The translations under genes and the position numbers were made by a program. From Porphyra umbilicalis (Eukaryota; Rhodophyta; Bangiophyceae; Bangiales; Bangiaceae), in contig KV918920.1 of assembly GCA_002049455.2 (NCBI GenBank), positions 1 through 64,000 on the forward strand: 64,000 nucleotides of DNA, in the 5' to 3' direction. Positions 20,731 to 33,010 of this stretch are shown here, in pieces (position 1 is the stretch's first letter; every line of letters starts with the position of its first letter). The notes under the pieces were generated by a model that ran no database searches, was not told the origin of the DNA, and saw nothing but the letters and a program-made list of their open reading frames with translations.

Positions 20731-22507
20731 TTGTTTCTTTTTACGTGCAAAAAAAACGAGTAAAACAGAGTCTGTATGTCCGTTCACATCTACAAGCACA
20801 ACAGATACATGAGATGAATAGGTGTGGAAAAGTGCAAGTCCGGGAAGAAAACCAGCAGGCACAGAGGCAAAGATTTCATTCGGTAACGATGGAACAAAAA
20901 CATAAGAAGCACACAAAGATACATTTAACAGTCGAGGGGGCGGGGGGGGAAGGCGGGCACGGGCCCGAACGGAACAGCCGACCCGCGGGGGGAGGGGGGG
21001 GGGGAGGGGGATTGGCCACTCCCAGGAGGGGGGGGGGGTGGGCGGGGGCTGGCCCGGGCCGAGAGGGGGGGGGGGGAGCGGGGGCTGGCCCGCGCCGCAG
21101 GGGGGGAGGAGGGCAGGGGCTGCCGTGGGCCCGCGCTTGCCCCCCCCCCCCCCCCCGCAGGCGTAAAGCACTGCCGTTCGCTCCGGCCCCCGCCCCGCAA
21201 AGACGGCCCCGCCCACCCCTCGAGCTCAACACCGCCCTGCCTAAAAGACCAGGCCAAGAAGCGTTCACACCAGTACCACCCCCTCCCCCCAAACACAATC
21301 CCACACTCGGACCCCACCGCGCACGGTACGTGCTCACCCCGCCCCACTGACGCACCTGGCTCGGTGGTGCCATTCCGGAGCAGCCAACGTTCTATCTTGC
21401 CATCTTGACCGTTGGTAGAGAAGGCAGGCGACGCGTGAGGAGGGTGAAGGATGACGTCCGCAATAGACATGGATGACAACGGCCCGGGCGCGACCAGAAG
21501 GAGAGTCACAATCCAAGCAGGGGCAATACAATACAGAGCAGAGGGAGGCAAGGAAATGAGCTCGGATGGGCCTCACCGTGGGGTGTCAATAGATGTGCAG
21601 CAAAGCAGCGCAGGTGTGCTTGTGAAACAGGCGAGAGGTAAGCACGCATACAGACCCAGGCTGCATACCGTGCGGGAACGTACGCATGTAGCGTCACGAC
21701 GGAGGGCACACTGCCCGGGGGCGGATGGGTGGAAGGGGGGTGGGGGGGGGGGAGTAGCTGCGCGAGAGAGCAGGGACGGGGGGAAGGGTGCACCAAGAGC
21801 CGGGGCACTGCAATAGAGAACAGGGTGCAGTGGGAATGTAAAGGAGGGCGGGGCACTGGGACAATACACACCGCGGGGGGGTGGCCGGGCCAGCAATATA
21901 GGACGGGTCTGTGGGACAGGGAACCGGGGGGGGGGTGGAGATGCAACAGGGGGGGGGGGGGCTGCGACAGAGAACCGGCCCCGCGGGGACAATGGGAGAG
22001 GGCGGTTGCAACGCCGTCCCCTGGTGCGAGATCCAGGGCCTGGGGGGAGCACAGCAATTAGAATCGGGGCAGTGCGGCAGAGATCCACTGGATGGGCGTC
22101 AAGCGAATGCACGTCCACAGAGCGTGACCAGGCGCGGCTACGTCGCTGGCCTCAGATGGCCGAGACACAGTATTGTTCCCCGTTGGGCAGCAAGGATCCT
22201 ACAATTACTCTTTCATCGTGTCTTCGTGTGTCCTTTTTCGATCGATTGCCGTCGCGTGGTGTGAAACGATCCGACGATCGGTGATCCAGAGATGCCGCTG
22301 GATGGTAATTCTACGTCACACTGGAGAGCGCTATAGAAGAGCAGAAAAGAGTAAGAATACATGCACAAAACGTATTACTTCTCGCGTGGCGTTTGTAGAG
22401 AAACTCACAGGCTTTCCAGTGCACTCGCGCAACCCGTGCTCTGATGGACGTTGCCTTCTCTGAGCCCAGAAAAGGACAAAAGTGATCCATATTTGACACA
22501 GCGACGT
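20731..22507. other. Non-coding G-rich 3' part of pogo element
   Basis: From about 20935 to 21970 the plus strand is crowded with runs of 5-15 G, with a C run near 21140. Composition returns to neutral toward the right end. No supported gene. The G-rich tract lies inside the transposon ends, so it moved with the element. Confidence 0.6.
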
Positions 22508-22711
22508 TATCTCCCCCCAGACAGCCCAGCGGACCGACCGGGAATCTCACGTCACCAATCGCGGACCCTCGCTGACACTCGTCACAACTCCCGCGCAGTC
22601 CGTGGTCACAAGTCGCCCACGCAATCCATCCACGACCAATCTCCCCGTCGACCCGCCCGCGGCGGGTGGCACGTGCCGCCGTTGGGCACGGCCGTCAGGC
22701 GGTGCGTAACA
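22508..22711 (-). repeat. 3' LTR of copia fossil, proximal piece
   Basis: These 204 bases complete the interrupted LTR: 65 + 204 minus the duplicated TA equals the 267 bp of the intact 5' LTR. A purine-rich tract (GTGGGGGAG, minus strand) directly precedes it. Confidence 0.88.
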
Positions 22712-25700
22712 CTCCCCCACGGCCGTGGCCATCTCGGTCGGTCGGGTCAGCGCCGCAATGCCCTAAGGCTGGCGCGAGCCGACTACCCCGCCGCCCCGTC
22801 CCCGGTGGTGCCCACGCCCATACGTGAGTGAAAGGTGTCGAAGGCTAGCGTGGGCAACGCCTTCGTCATTCTGTCGGCTAGCACCTCAGCGCCCGGTGTG
22901 TAGGTAAACTTCACCTCCCCCATCGCCACGCGCTCACGCACCATATGGTGAGCGATGTCGATGTGCTTCGCTCGCCCGGTGGTCTGGGGGTTCGCAATGA
23001 GAGAGATTCACGCCTGGTTGTCCTCAGCCATGTCGATGGGCGCCGCCGGCTGGCCCAGGTCCACCATGAGCTTGCGCACCCATAGCTCCTCACGTGTAGC
23101 CACCGCGGCCGACACGTACTCGGCTTCCGCGGTGGAGGTCGACACGGTGGGCTGCCGCTTGCTCCCCCAGGAGATGGCGGCGCCGTTCCAAGTGAAGACC
23201 CATCCGGTGGTCGACCGCCTCGTCTCCGGGCAACCACCAAAGTCAGCGTCGACCGCGCCGGCCAACGCCTCGCTGCCACCGTAGCACAGCCCGTAGTTGA
23301 CCGTCTCGGCAAGGTATCGAATGTCGCCCTTGGCCGCCGTCCAATGCTACTCCTCAGGGTTGCTCATGTAGCGCGCCAGCAGCCCAGAGGCGTAGGCGAG
23401 GTCGGGCCGCGTAGTGGTGGAGAGGTAGAGGATGCTCCCCACCAGTTACGCGTACGGCGAAGTGTCCACCAGCGGTTGTTCCCCCGTCCGCCCCAGAGAA
23501 GCTTTGGCCGGCAGCGGGAGCTTGTTGGGACGAGAGTCGCTCATCCCAAACTGCTGCAGCAACGCCACGGTGACGCGAGGGCAGCTTAGCGACAGCGTGC
23601 CCGCCGCGCGGTCGCAGCAAACACGCATGCCGAGGAAAGTGTCGGAGGCTCCCAGGTCCCGCCCCTTGTAGGTGGACAGCAACACGTCCTTGGCCGCCGA
23701 TACGCCCGCCAGCGTCTTGGCCGCGATGGCCATGTCGTCCACATGGACGAGGATGAGGATCGGCCCATGCACCGCGTGCCGCCACACGTACATCGTCGGG
23801 TCCGCCATTGACCTCTCGGCGCCAAAGTCCGTTAGCGTCTTGTGACAGTGGTTTCCCCACAGACGCCTTTCCTGTTTGCAGCCATAGAGGGCGTGCCGCA
23901 GGCGGGCGACGGTCCCCGGAGCGCCCACCTCGTAGCCCTTCGGCTGCTGCACATATACGTCCATGTCCATGGGGGCGTTCAAGTAGGCCGTCTTGATGTC
24001 AATGACATGTAGTTCGAGGTCGTCGGCGGCGACCATCGCCATCACCGCGCGCACCGTTGCGCGCGCTGGGCATGGTGCTCACACGTCCATGTAGTCCACA
24101 CCCGCCCGCTGGGTGTAGCCGTGCGCGACGTATCGTGCCTTGTAGCGGGTCACGGTGCCGTTGGCGTCGCGCTTAAAGTCAAACACCCAGCAGCCCCCGG
24201 TGGTGGTGGCACCCGCGGGCAGCGCCAAGAGCTCCCACGCGTTACGGTCGCGCAAGGAGGCCATCTCGTCGTCCATTGCCTGTTGCCACAGGCGCGCGTC
24301 ACGGCGGGTGAGGGCGTCGGTGCGGGTCTTGGGCGGCGTGGCGCACCACTCGGGGTGAGACACGGCGTCTACGACCGTCATGGAGTGGAGCGGCGCTGGC
24401 TTCGGGGGCACATGCGCCAGGGCGGTCAAGGCGGACGCGATGGGCGTGTCGGAAGCCACCCTGTGGCGCAGGAAGTAGCCGTGGCCCGGTGGCCCGTCGT
24501 CGCGCAGGCCGGCAGCCCCCGGCGCGGCCGCGCCCGTTGTGTCGGCTATGTCGGCGCCCGGCACATCGTCGCCCGGGACGTCCCGCCCCATGCCGGCGCC
24601 CGGAACTTCGTTGCCCGGCACGTCCCCCCCGCCGCCGTCATTACCCCGGGTGCTGCTCGCCGGGGTATCGATCGACCAGCCCTCGGGCAGGAAGAGGGGG
24701 ACAGGCAGCGCGATGGGATGCACGGGCGTAACGGGCACCGTCTCGTCGGCCACGAAGTCACGGCGGATGAGGATTTTCCCGGTGACAGCCGACTTGATGC
24801 GGAAGGCGTGGCCGCCTGCAGCGTAGCCGACGATCGTTCCCAGGAGCGTCTTTGCGTCGAGCTTGTTGTAGGTGGTGCTCGGCTTGAGCGCATACGCGGG
24901 GCTGCCCAACACGCGTAAGCGGGCCACGTCCGGCTTCGCGCGGTAGAAACGTTCATAGGGGGTGGCCTGGCCGTCGGCATTGGGCGAGCGGTTGCGTACG
25001 AAAAAGAGCGCCATCAGCAGCTCCGCCCACAGCGACCGCGGCAACTTGTACTCCAACAGCACCGCCCGCAGGCGCTCCATGATCGTCCGGTTCAGGCGCT
25101 CCGCCTTGCCATTCATCTGGGGATTGTAGGGCGCCATCGTCTCCGCCTTGATGCCTGCCTCATTGGAGAACGCAATCATGGGGGCGCTGTTGACGAGCTC
25201 CCCCGCGCCGTCGCAGCGGATTATCTTGACTTTTAACTTCGTCTGCTTCTCGAGGTTGGCGACCCAGACGCGCAGCGCCGGGCCCGCCTCGTCCTTGGTC
25301 TTGATGGGGGTGGCGAACCCCATTTCGGTCGCGTCGTCTAGCGCCGCCATGAAGTGAACGGCGCCCCCGTCGGACGGGTCAAGCGGCCCCACGACGTCGA
25401 CATGCAGCTTCTCCAGCTTGGAGGTGTAGGTCGTGGTGTCGTCGTGGGGGCTATGGGTTAGCCGGGCCTGCACGCAGGGCACGCAGGGGACACCCTCGGT
25501 TGTCGCCACGTCGCCCGGCTTGAGGGTCACGCCGGTCGTCAGTTTGGCAACCTTGGCGACATTGGCCAGGCCAAGGTGCCCGAATCGTCGGTGCCACAGG
25601 TGCCCAACGTCACTGGCACGGCCGTACGCCACCGCTGCACCTGCCGGGGCCGGCGAGGGTTGCGCCGTGAGTGCCGCGGACTCCACGGTGGTACCGTCAA

Positions 25701-27089
25701 GGATGTCCTGCTCGCTTGTGTCCACGTGCCCCGTTCCCACGACCCGCCCGTTCTACTCGATGGTGCACACGTCGCCCTCAAACGTCACCTTGCCGCGCTT
25801 GGCCATGGCGCGAACGGACAGCAGATTGGCCGTGATGCCCGGCACGTAGAGCGCGTGGCCGAGTGACACCGTGCCGCCGAGGGAGGTGGACAGGGCGAGC
25901 GAGCCGTGCCGCGGCGAATGCACCGAGAAGCCATTGGCGACGGTCACCTCGGACGCCTCGGGGTTGTCAGTACAAAAGCCCCCGCGGCGGGTGTGCATGT
26001 GGTTCGCTTCATCCACGCGGCGCCCGCCTGGGCGCCAGCGCGGCCCCCGGCCACCGATGCAGACGCCGCGGGTTGGGTCCCCTGTGCACTGGGTGCCCCA
26101 AGCGCATCGTTGCTGGAAGCCACGCGCTGTCCACCCGCCCACGTGCCGGTCGCCATGAAGGCAGAGGACGGTCCCCCTCCGGTGCCGGAGCGGTCGCCAT
26201 TCCCCTTCGCGGACTTCCGCTGATAGTGCCCCTTGATCCCGCACGCCCAGCATACCACCCGACGGCGACGCTTCTCCCGAGGCATGGGCACATCCCGCGG
26301 CCCCCTGGTGCCGCCCTGGGCAGTTAAGGCACCGACGGGGGTGCCCTCCTTGTCGGTGATGCTGTCGATGCGCTCGTTCTCCACGGGGTACAGCATGGGC
26401 ATGAACTCGTCCTAGCGCATGGCGGAGCCGTTGTTCGTAAGCAGCTTCTTCTCCGTCTTGTAGTCGTCGCCCAAACCGTTGAGGAAGTGGATCAACATGG
26501 TGTTGTCGTCGTACGGGTGGCCCGTGGCCGCCATCTCCAGCTGTAACTGCTTGGCCCGCCCCGACTAGGCCAACAAGGTCTCTCCCGGCTGGATCTTGAG
26601 AAGGGCAAAGTCCTGCGTCAGCTGCAGGCGCCGGGCGTTCATCTTGGCGGTAAAGACGCCCGCCAGCGCGTCCCACGCCTCCTTGGCGCTTGAGCACGAC
26701 TGCATCGTCGGGAGGTGGTGCAGTGCGACGCTCATCTTCAGGCGCCCGAAGGCGGGCTGGTCCTTCTTGGCCCACGTGGCCGCCCCAGTCGGGTCAATCT
26801 CCGCGTCGGGCTGCGGGTCGGCGATCGCTTCCCACAGCTCCTTGTCCTCCAGGGTTGTCTGGAATAGTATCGCCCATGTGGCGTAGTCGTTGTCCAATTT
26901 CTCGACCCGGAACTCAATGGTCTCCACCGGGTCAGTCATCGGGGCGGGGTCTGTCAAATCCGGATCTGGTCTCCTGTCTTTGTCGGTCAACGGGCAGGGG
27001 TTTGAACGTGCGGGGTAATGCGTCGAATCGCGCGCAGCGGTAGGGACGGAGGCGTTTGAATCGCCGCCGTCAGCACTGGGCTCATAACC

Positions 27090-27356
27090 TGTCAAGTCAT
27101 GCACGTTGGTCCGTTTATGCGAGTGGCTGTGGCCGCGCCACGCCCACCCCTATATCTCCCGCCAGATAGCCCAGCGGACCGACCGGGAATCTCACGTCAC
27201 CAATCGCGGACCCTCGCTGACACTCGTCACAACTCCCGCGCAGTCCGTGGTCACAAGTCGCCCACGCAATCCATCCACGACCAATCTCCCCGTCGACCCG
27301 CCCGCGGCGGGTGGCACGTGCCGCCGCTGGGAACGGCCGTCTGGCGGTGCCTAACA
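27090..27356 (-). repeat. 5' LTR of copia fossil
   Basis: The 267-bp LTR begins TGTTAG at 27356 on the minus strand and ends TTGACA at 27090. It is bordered outside by GCCAG and inside by a possible primer-binding segment (GGTTATGAGCCCAGTG). Confidence 0.88.
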
Positions 27357-27605
27357 GCCAGGGCCCGGTTGTGCCATGCAGTAATCGAGAATCATCCATG
27401 TCTGCCAGAATTCTGGCAGGTGGGGTCGAATGCTGGCGTTTCAGCGCTCCTCAGCGGATCGGGCGACGCACCATCGTGGCCACACGTGGCCGTATTGATT
27501 TCAACCCCAATTTTCAGGCCCTCCCGTTTCTAGACTGTTGGCCAGGGCCCAGGTCCGGGCCCAGGCCTCTCTAGCGTCAGATGACAGTGCTCTGATCTAT
27601 TTATA

Positions 27606-27648
27606 TTGCTGATCCCCCAATTCTGTCCTGGCGGCCAGAGACAGAGAC
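27606..27648 (+). repeat. Left terminal inverted repeat, 43 bp
   Basis: Exact inverted match to 39595-39637; the sequences diverge immediately inside base 43. A TA dinucleotide lies directly outside. Confidence 0.92.
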
Positions 27649-28130
27649 AACTGTTGTTTTCAACTAGGGATGAAAAGTCGACCAACTTTTGCCGCGAAGC
27701 GATGCAATACGGATAAATTTCGTAAAGGGCATGCTTTAGTCGCTCTCCTTGGATAATAAGGGCGCGCTCGGCTGCTGTCGTCGCGGTGAACGACCACCTA
27801 AGCGATGTCAGCTTCCGTCCATGTCCCATCCCAGGAAGATATCACTGTTTGTCCCCTTTAACATTCGATCCGTGCCTCCCGGACAGCTGTGATTGATCGG
27901 GGAAGTCGGAGACTCACTGTTTATTGCCATTTTTTTCTTTTTCTCGGCATTCCCAGACCTGATCAAGTGGCGCCCTGCACACGCGTGGGCCACCTTTTTC
28001 GGTTGGCTTTCGTGTTCGAGGGCCGCAGGGAGCAGACCACCTTTCTCTGCTTGTGTTGTCCTCGAAGGCCGCAGGGCGCGGGAGCACGCCGTGGCAGCAA
28101 GGTGCGTGGAGTGAGCACACTACCGGCGCA

Positions 28131-29144
28131 ATGAAGGCGGCGGACCTTCGCCGGCTCGCCGTCTCCTTGCATCTGGACGACGGGCAGAGCCTGGAGACAG
28201 CGGCACAGAACACGCGCATGTCCCGTAGGTCCCTAACTAGGTTTTTGTCCTACGTGGCGGAGACTGGTGATGTGCATTACGCGCCAGAGAAGTGGAACAC
28301 TCATGCCGACAACTTTTTGAGGTGTCCAGATCTGCGCTCCGCGGTCCTGTTTGCTGTGGAGCAGTGCCCGGAGGCTTTTCTGGATGAGATTTCTGACTTC
28401 GTCACTCACCTGCATCAATTGCTTGGTGATGACTTCTCCATCTCTCCCTCCTCGGTTTCTCGCGTTCTTGCCGCACATGGCTTTACACGCAAGGTGATTG
28501 AGTCTGCATTCATTTCACGGAACGAGCTGGCACGCGCGAGATGGGTCCACGACCAATGGGACATCCCTTTGCGGGCGCGCGTGTACATCGACGAGGCCCA
28601 CCGCTGTGGTCGGTCCGCCGACCGCAAGTGGGCCTGGTCCCTCCGTGGCGCGCGGGCAGAGTGCTACCTTTCCAACGCTCGGGGAGTGAGCACGAGTTTT
28701 TTCGTTGCCATGAGCCACGACGCGGTGTTGGACTGGAAGATCACTCAACCACCACCAGGCCAATCCTCGGTTGACTTCCTGCTTTTCACGCTTGAGAACT
28801 TGCTTCCTCATCTGAATGCTTATGATCCAACCTTGCCGTGGTCTGCGCAAGACGAGCGGTGCGTCTTGGTTTTGGACCATGCTCGTGTGCATGACCAGGC
28901 CGCCATCGCTTTGCTTGAGGCCCGAGGTGGGCTTGTGCGCTTCTTGCCTCCCTACAGTCTGGACTTCAACCCCATTGAGGACGTCTTCTCGGTCGGGAGC
29001 AGTTGGCTTCGTCGGCATGTGGAGCCTGAGCAGTTCAATGCATGGCCGTTCTACACCATTGCTCTGATGCTAGCCTCCATCACGCCCGACATGTGCCGCG
29101 GCTTCGTACGCGCAGCCGTGCGCAACTACAGCCTGTATATCTAA
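28131..29144 (+). CDS. Tc1/IS630-type DDE transposase
   Basis: 337 residues from the ATG at 28131 (GCGCAATGAAGG). The frame is open further upstream, but without an earlier ATG. The N-terminus (MKAADLRRLAVSLHLDDGQS) is a helix-turn-helix with a second HTH around MSRRSLTRFLSYV. The DDE_3 core shows YIDEAHRCG (first Asp), VLVLDHARVHD (second Asp) and FLPPYSLDFNPIED (Glu), the last being the hallmark PPYSPDLNPIE block with small changes. The second spacing counted from the codons is 33 residues, one fewer than the usual DD34E. The frame is uninterrupted. As the only transposase in the 12-kb element it probably mobilises it. Confidence 0.87.
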   Translation: MKAADLRRLAVSLHLDDGQSLETAAQNTRMSRRSLTRFLSYVAETGDVHYAPEKWNTHADNFLRCPDLRSAVLFAVEQCPEAFLDEISDFVTHLHQLLGDDFSISPSSVSRVLAAHGFTRKVIESAFISRNELARARWVHDQWDIPLRARVYIDEAHRCGRSADRKWAWSLRGARAECYLSNARGVSTSFFVAMSHDAVLDWKITQPPPGQSSVDFLLFTLENLLPHLNAYDPTLPWSAQDERCVLVLDHARVHDQAAIALLEARGGLVRFLPPYSLDFNPIEDVFSVGSSWLRRHVEPEQFNAWPFYTIALMLASITPDMCRGFVRAAVRNYSLYI

Positions 29145-29224
29145 CGCAAGAGTAAGTTGCTTCGTTCATCTGCATCCCGCTGGTCTCTAAACTGGAGTGC
29201 CCAACGACGGGCTCCAAAACGTGC

Positions 29225-30800
29225 AAAATAAAACAACGCGTTGACAATCCCTCTTTTCTGTCGCTTCCCGTGTCTTTTTTGGGCTTTTCTGCTGGTGCCT
29301 CTGAACCGAGCAGGGGTGAAAACGCAAAGGACGGCGGCGGGCGCTCGCTGCCGGGCCGCGTGCAACCAATTGTTGCACGCGGGTCGGCGGCGTGTGGCCC
29401 GCGCGCCCACCAGCGTGCACGCATCGGCGGCGGCGGCGTCGTGCGTGAGAGGTGGGACTGAGGGTAGGCGTGGCTCTGGTTGGCGTGGCCTCGCGCTGCG
29501 CGGGCTTTTGGGTTGACTCTTGTGGTACGTGCACGCATTCGTCCGGGACGTCAGCCTGTAGTGTGTTTCGTGTGCATCTTGTGAGTGCTGAGGAGCGTAC
29601 GGATGGCAGTTGAGGACGGGGCGAGCCGTTGGCGGGCTCGGGGGTGGTGGCGACACTGTTAACGATGGGCACGGGAGCCGCCGCAGACGTGGGAGACGGC
29701 GGCGACGCCAAAATGTGGACACTGACGCAACGCGATGGCAATCCCTCTTTTCTGTCGATTCCCGTGTCTTTTTCGGCGTTTCTGTTGGTGCCACTGAACC
29801 GGGCAGGGGTGAAAACGCAAAGGACGGCGGCGGGCGCTCGCTGCCGGGCCGCGTGCAACCAATTGTTGCACGCGGGTCGGCGGCGTGTGGCCCGCGCGCC
29901 CACCAGCGTGCACGCATCGGCGGCGGCGGCGTCGTGCGTGAGAGGTGGGACTGAGGGTAGGCGTGGCTCTGGTTGGCGTGGCCTCGCGCTGCGCGGGCTT
30001 TTGGGTTGACTCTTGTGGTACGTGCACGCATTCGTCCGGGACGTCAGCCTGTAGTGTGTTTCGTGTGCATCTTGTGAGTGCTGAGGAGCGTACGGATGGC
30101 AGTTGAGGACGGGGCGAGCCGTTGGCGGGCTCGGGGGTGGTGGCGACACTGTTAACGATGGGCACGGGAGCCGCCGCAGACGTGGGAGACGGCGGCGACG
30201 CCAAAATGTGGACACTGACGCAACGCGATGGCAATCCCTCTTTTCTGTCGATTCCCGTGTCTTTTTCGGCGTTTCTGTTGGTGCCACTGAACCGGGCAGG
30301 GGTGAAAACGCAAAGGACGGCGGCGGGCGCTCGCTGCCGGGCCGCGTGCAACCAATTGTTGCACGCGGGTCGGCGGCGTGTGTTCCGCGCGCCCACCAGC
30401 GTGCGCGCATCGGCGGCGGCGGCGTCGTGCGTGCGCGGTGCGACTGGGGGTAGGCGTGGCTTTGGTTGGCGTGGCCTCGCGCTGTGCGGGCTTTTTGGAT
30501 GACTGTTGTGGTACGTGCACGCGTCCGTCGCGGACGTACGGCTGTGGTGTGTTTTGTGTGCTTCTGGGGAGTCCTGAGGAGCGTATGGATGGCAGTTGTG
30601 GACGGGGCGAGCCGTTAGCGGGCTTGGAGGTGGTGGCGACACAGTTGAGGATGGGCACGAGAGCCCATGCAGACATGGGAGACGGCGGCGACGCCAAAAT
30701 GTGTACACTGCCGCAACGCGATGGCAATCCCTCTTTTCTGTCGATTCCCGTGTCTTTTTCGGCTTTTCTGAGGGTGCCACTGAACCGCGAAGATGAAAAT
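29225..30800 (+). repeat. 493-bp tandem repeats, left arm
   Basis: The block AACGCAAAGGACGGCGGCGG recurs at 29321, 29814 and 30307, exactly 493 apart, with a diverged partial unit after 30700. Since 493 is not a multiple of three, long open frames through the array switch frame every unit and are unlikely to be genes. Confidence 0.88.
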
Positions 30801-31689
30801 ACACCATTGATGGAGGCGCGCTGTCGGGTTTTCGGGGACGGACGCGTTGACTTTGAAGGAGGGCAATTGCGGAGCGGAGAGCAGGCGGTGTCGTCGCGTC
30901 TTCTCTGGTGCAAGAGTGGCGCCAGAGAGGGGTGTTTTTGATCTTTGTTTGCTATTGATGCCGCTGTCACCGCCTGCTCGTTCTCTGCGTCACTGTTCTG
31001 TGTCGTTTTGTTTGTTGTTTTGTGCCGTGCTGTTGTCTTTTTCTCCTCTACATTGTGCGCTTGTCGCGCCGACGCTGGGGCTTTGTTTGCTTTCGGTTGC
31101 TCTTTTTTTCTTTTGTAGTCGTTGTGGGACCTTGTTTTTTTGCGGTCCGCGTGGGACCTTTCTTTTCGCCTTTACCTGCACGACGCTCTCCTGTTGTGGT
31201 TCGTGGTGGGGTTTTCTCGTTGGGGATGGGCAAAACGGGCTGCTTTGACAGCACAGTGCCGCATCCATCACACTGCCGCATCACATCCGAGGGGGGTTTG
31301 GACAGCGGATTTTGACTCAGCGGGCCCACGTTGCCCAGACAGGAGTAGGGGGAGGTCGGAAGACAGTATTTCTGGGGGTGCTGACCCCCTCGGCCCATTG
31401 GAAGCGTACGACTGGATCCGGTCGGGTTGAGAAAAACGCTCGTATCTCTGGCCCCGCGCGTGCTCGATCATGGTTCTTTGGCTCTTTGCATCCGGAACGA
31501 GCTCCTCTTCGTACTGCATACGCAAGCGCAACGAATCATGGACGGAGAAAACAGACAGGCCCGAGGCCCCTTCCGCGGAGTTCTCTGCCTGCGGGGCTGG
31601 CTCATACGATGGGAACACGTCCAATACCTTTTCTGAAAGCAGCTTCCAACTCAGCGTGCCCAATTTGCATGGGAAGGAGTAGGGGGAGG

Positions 31690-33010
31690 TCGGCAGACAG
31701 TGCTGCTGGGGATGCCGACCCGACTGACAGCTCGGAAGCGCCACGGATCTGAGCAGGTCCAAAATGGAACGCCTATAAATCTGCTTGTACGTATGCGTTT
31801 GACCTGTTCTTTGGCTCATTGTCTACGGCAGAAGCTTCTCTTCAGTTGCCATACACGGGGGGAGCGTTTTATTGTGGCAAAAGAGGTCCACGCCCGGTGC
31901 CCCTCGAGGGGCGCCATGTTTCGTGTGAGGCCCGCTCATATCGCGGGAACACGTTGGAACGCTGCTTTGACCGCGGAATACGACTCAGCCGACTCATATT
32001 ACCTAGGTAGGCATAGGGGGAGGCCATCGAACAGGCGCTCTCGGGGCACGGAGCCCCTTCCTCTGATAGAGTCCAGGACCTGCCCCACCGCGGCACCACG
32101 CGTTCCATCCGACACCGGCGGCACCTCCAAATCGAGCCTCCATCCGGAGGACAATGTCAAAATTGGCACAGGAAAGGGCAACCAAAATTTGATCTAGAAT
32201 TCCAATGCGACGAGGGTGGCGACATTTTCTCCGACCGGGCCGACCGGACTGACAGCTCGGAAGCGCCACGGATCTGAGCAGGTCCAAAATGGAACGCCTA
32301 TAAATCTGCTTGTACGTATGCGTTTGACCTGTTCTTTGGCTCATTGTCTACGGCAGAAGCTTCTCTTCAGTTGCCATGCACGGGGGAAGCGTTTTACTGT
32401 GGAAAAAGAGGTCCACGCCCGGTGCCCCTCGAGGGGCGCCATGTTTCGTGTGAGGCCCGCTCATATCGCGGGAACACGTTGGAACGCTGCTTTGACCGCG
32501 GAATACGACTCAGCCGACTCATATTACCTAGGTAGGCATAGGGGGAGGCCATCGAACAGGCGCTCTCGGGGCACGGAGCCCCTTCCTCTGATAGAGTCCA
32601 GGACCTGCCCCACCGCGGCACCACGCGTTCCATCCGACACCGGCGGCACCTCCAAATCGAGCCTCCATCCGGAGGACAATGTCAAAATTGGCACAGGAAA
32701 GGGCAACCAAAATTTGATCTAGAATTCCAATGCGACGAGGGTGGCGACATTTTCTCCGACCGGGCCGACCGGACTGACAGCTCGGAAGCGCCACGGATCT
32801 GAGCAGGTCCAAAATGGAACGCCTATAAATCTGCTTGTACGTATGCGTTTGACCTGTTCTTTGGCTCATTGTCTACGGCAGAAGCTTCTCTTCAGTTGCC
32901 ATACACGGGGGAAGCGTTTTACTGTGGAAAAAGAGGTCCACGCCCGGTGCCCCTCGAGGGGCGCCATGTTTCGTGTGAGGCCCGCTCATATCGCGGGAAC
33001 ACGTTGTAAC
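31690..33010 (+). repeat. 525-bp tandem repeats, left arm
   Basis: CTGACAGCTCGGAAGCGCCA recurs at 31724, 32249 and 32774, a period of 525. The third unit runs into the palindrome centre. Although 525 is a multiple of three, no domain is visible in the short frames inside. Confidence 0.88.

Larger units (their letters stand above)
18468..22507 (+). mobile_element. pogo-type DNA transposon nested in copia LTR
   Basis: A 4,040-bp insertion flanked by a TA duplication (18466-18467 and 22508-22509). The ends are imperfect inverted repeats: TCGTCCCTGTGCC at the left and ACGTCGCTGTGTC (complement) at the right, with TGGATCACT continuing in both. The left end also has a second internal copy of TGGATCAC. 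It encodes one apparently intact pogo-family transposase, followed by a 1.1-kb G-rich non-coding tail. Intact ends plus an open transposase suggest recent activity. Confidence 0.87.
18403..27356 (-). mobile_element. Ty1/copia LTR retrotransposon fossil with nested insertion
   Basis: A minus-strand copia element with 267-bp LTRs (TGTTA...TTGACA) and a 5-bp target duplication GCCAG at 18398-18402 and 27357-27361. From right to left it has the 5' LTR, a gag region with zinc knuckle (about 26.9-25.9 kb), integrase (about 25.7-24.8 kb), reverse transcriptase (about 24.3-23.4 kb), RNase H (about 23.3-22.9 kb), a polypurine tract, and the 3' LTR. The coding part is broken in several places. The LTRs differ at about 6 of 267 positions (roughly 2%), so it is fairly young but dead. 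A 4.0-kb pogo-type DNA transposon is inserted in the 3' LTR. Confidence 0.9.

Noticed and set aside
20876-22118. Several proline-rich frames in the pogo tail
   Set aside because: Produced by G runs; no domain and overlapping on both strands.
29141-30970. Long minus-strand open frames over the left 493-bp array
   Set aside because: Same satellite, mirror image; overlapping frames on both strands with no domain.
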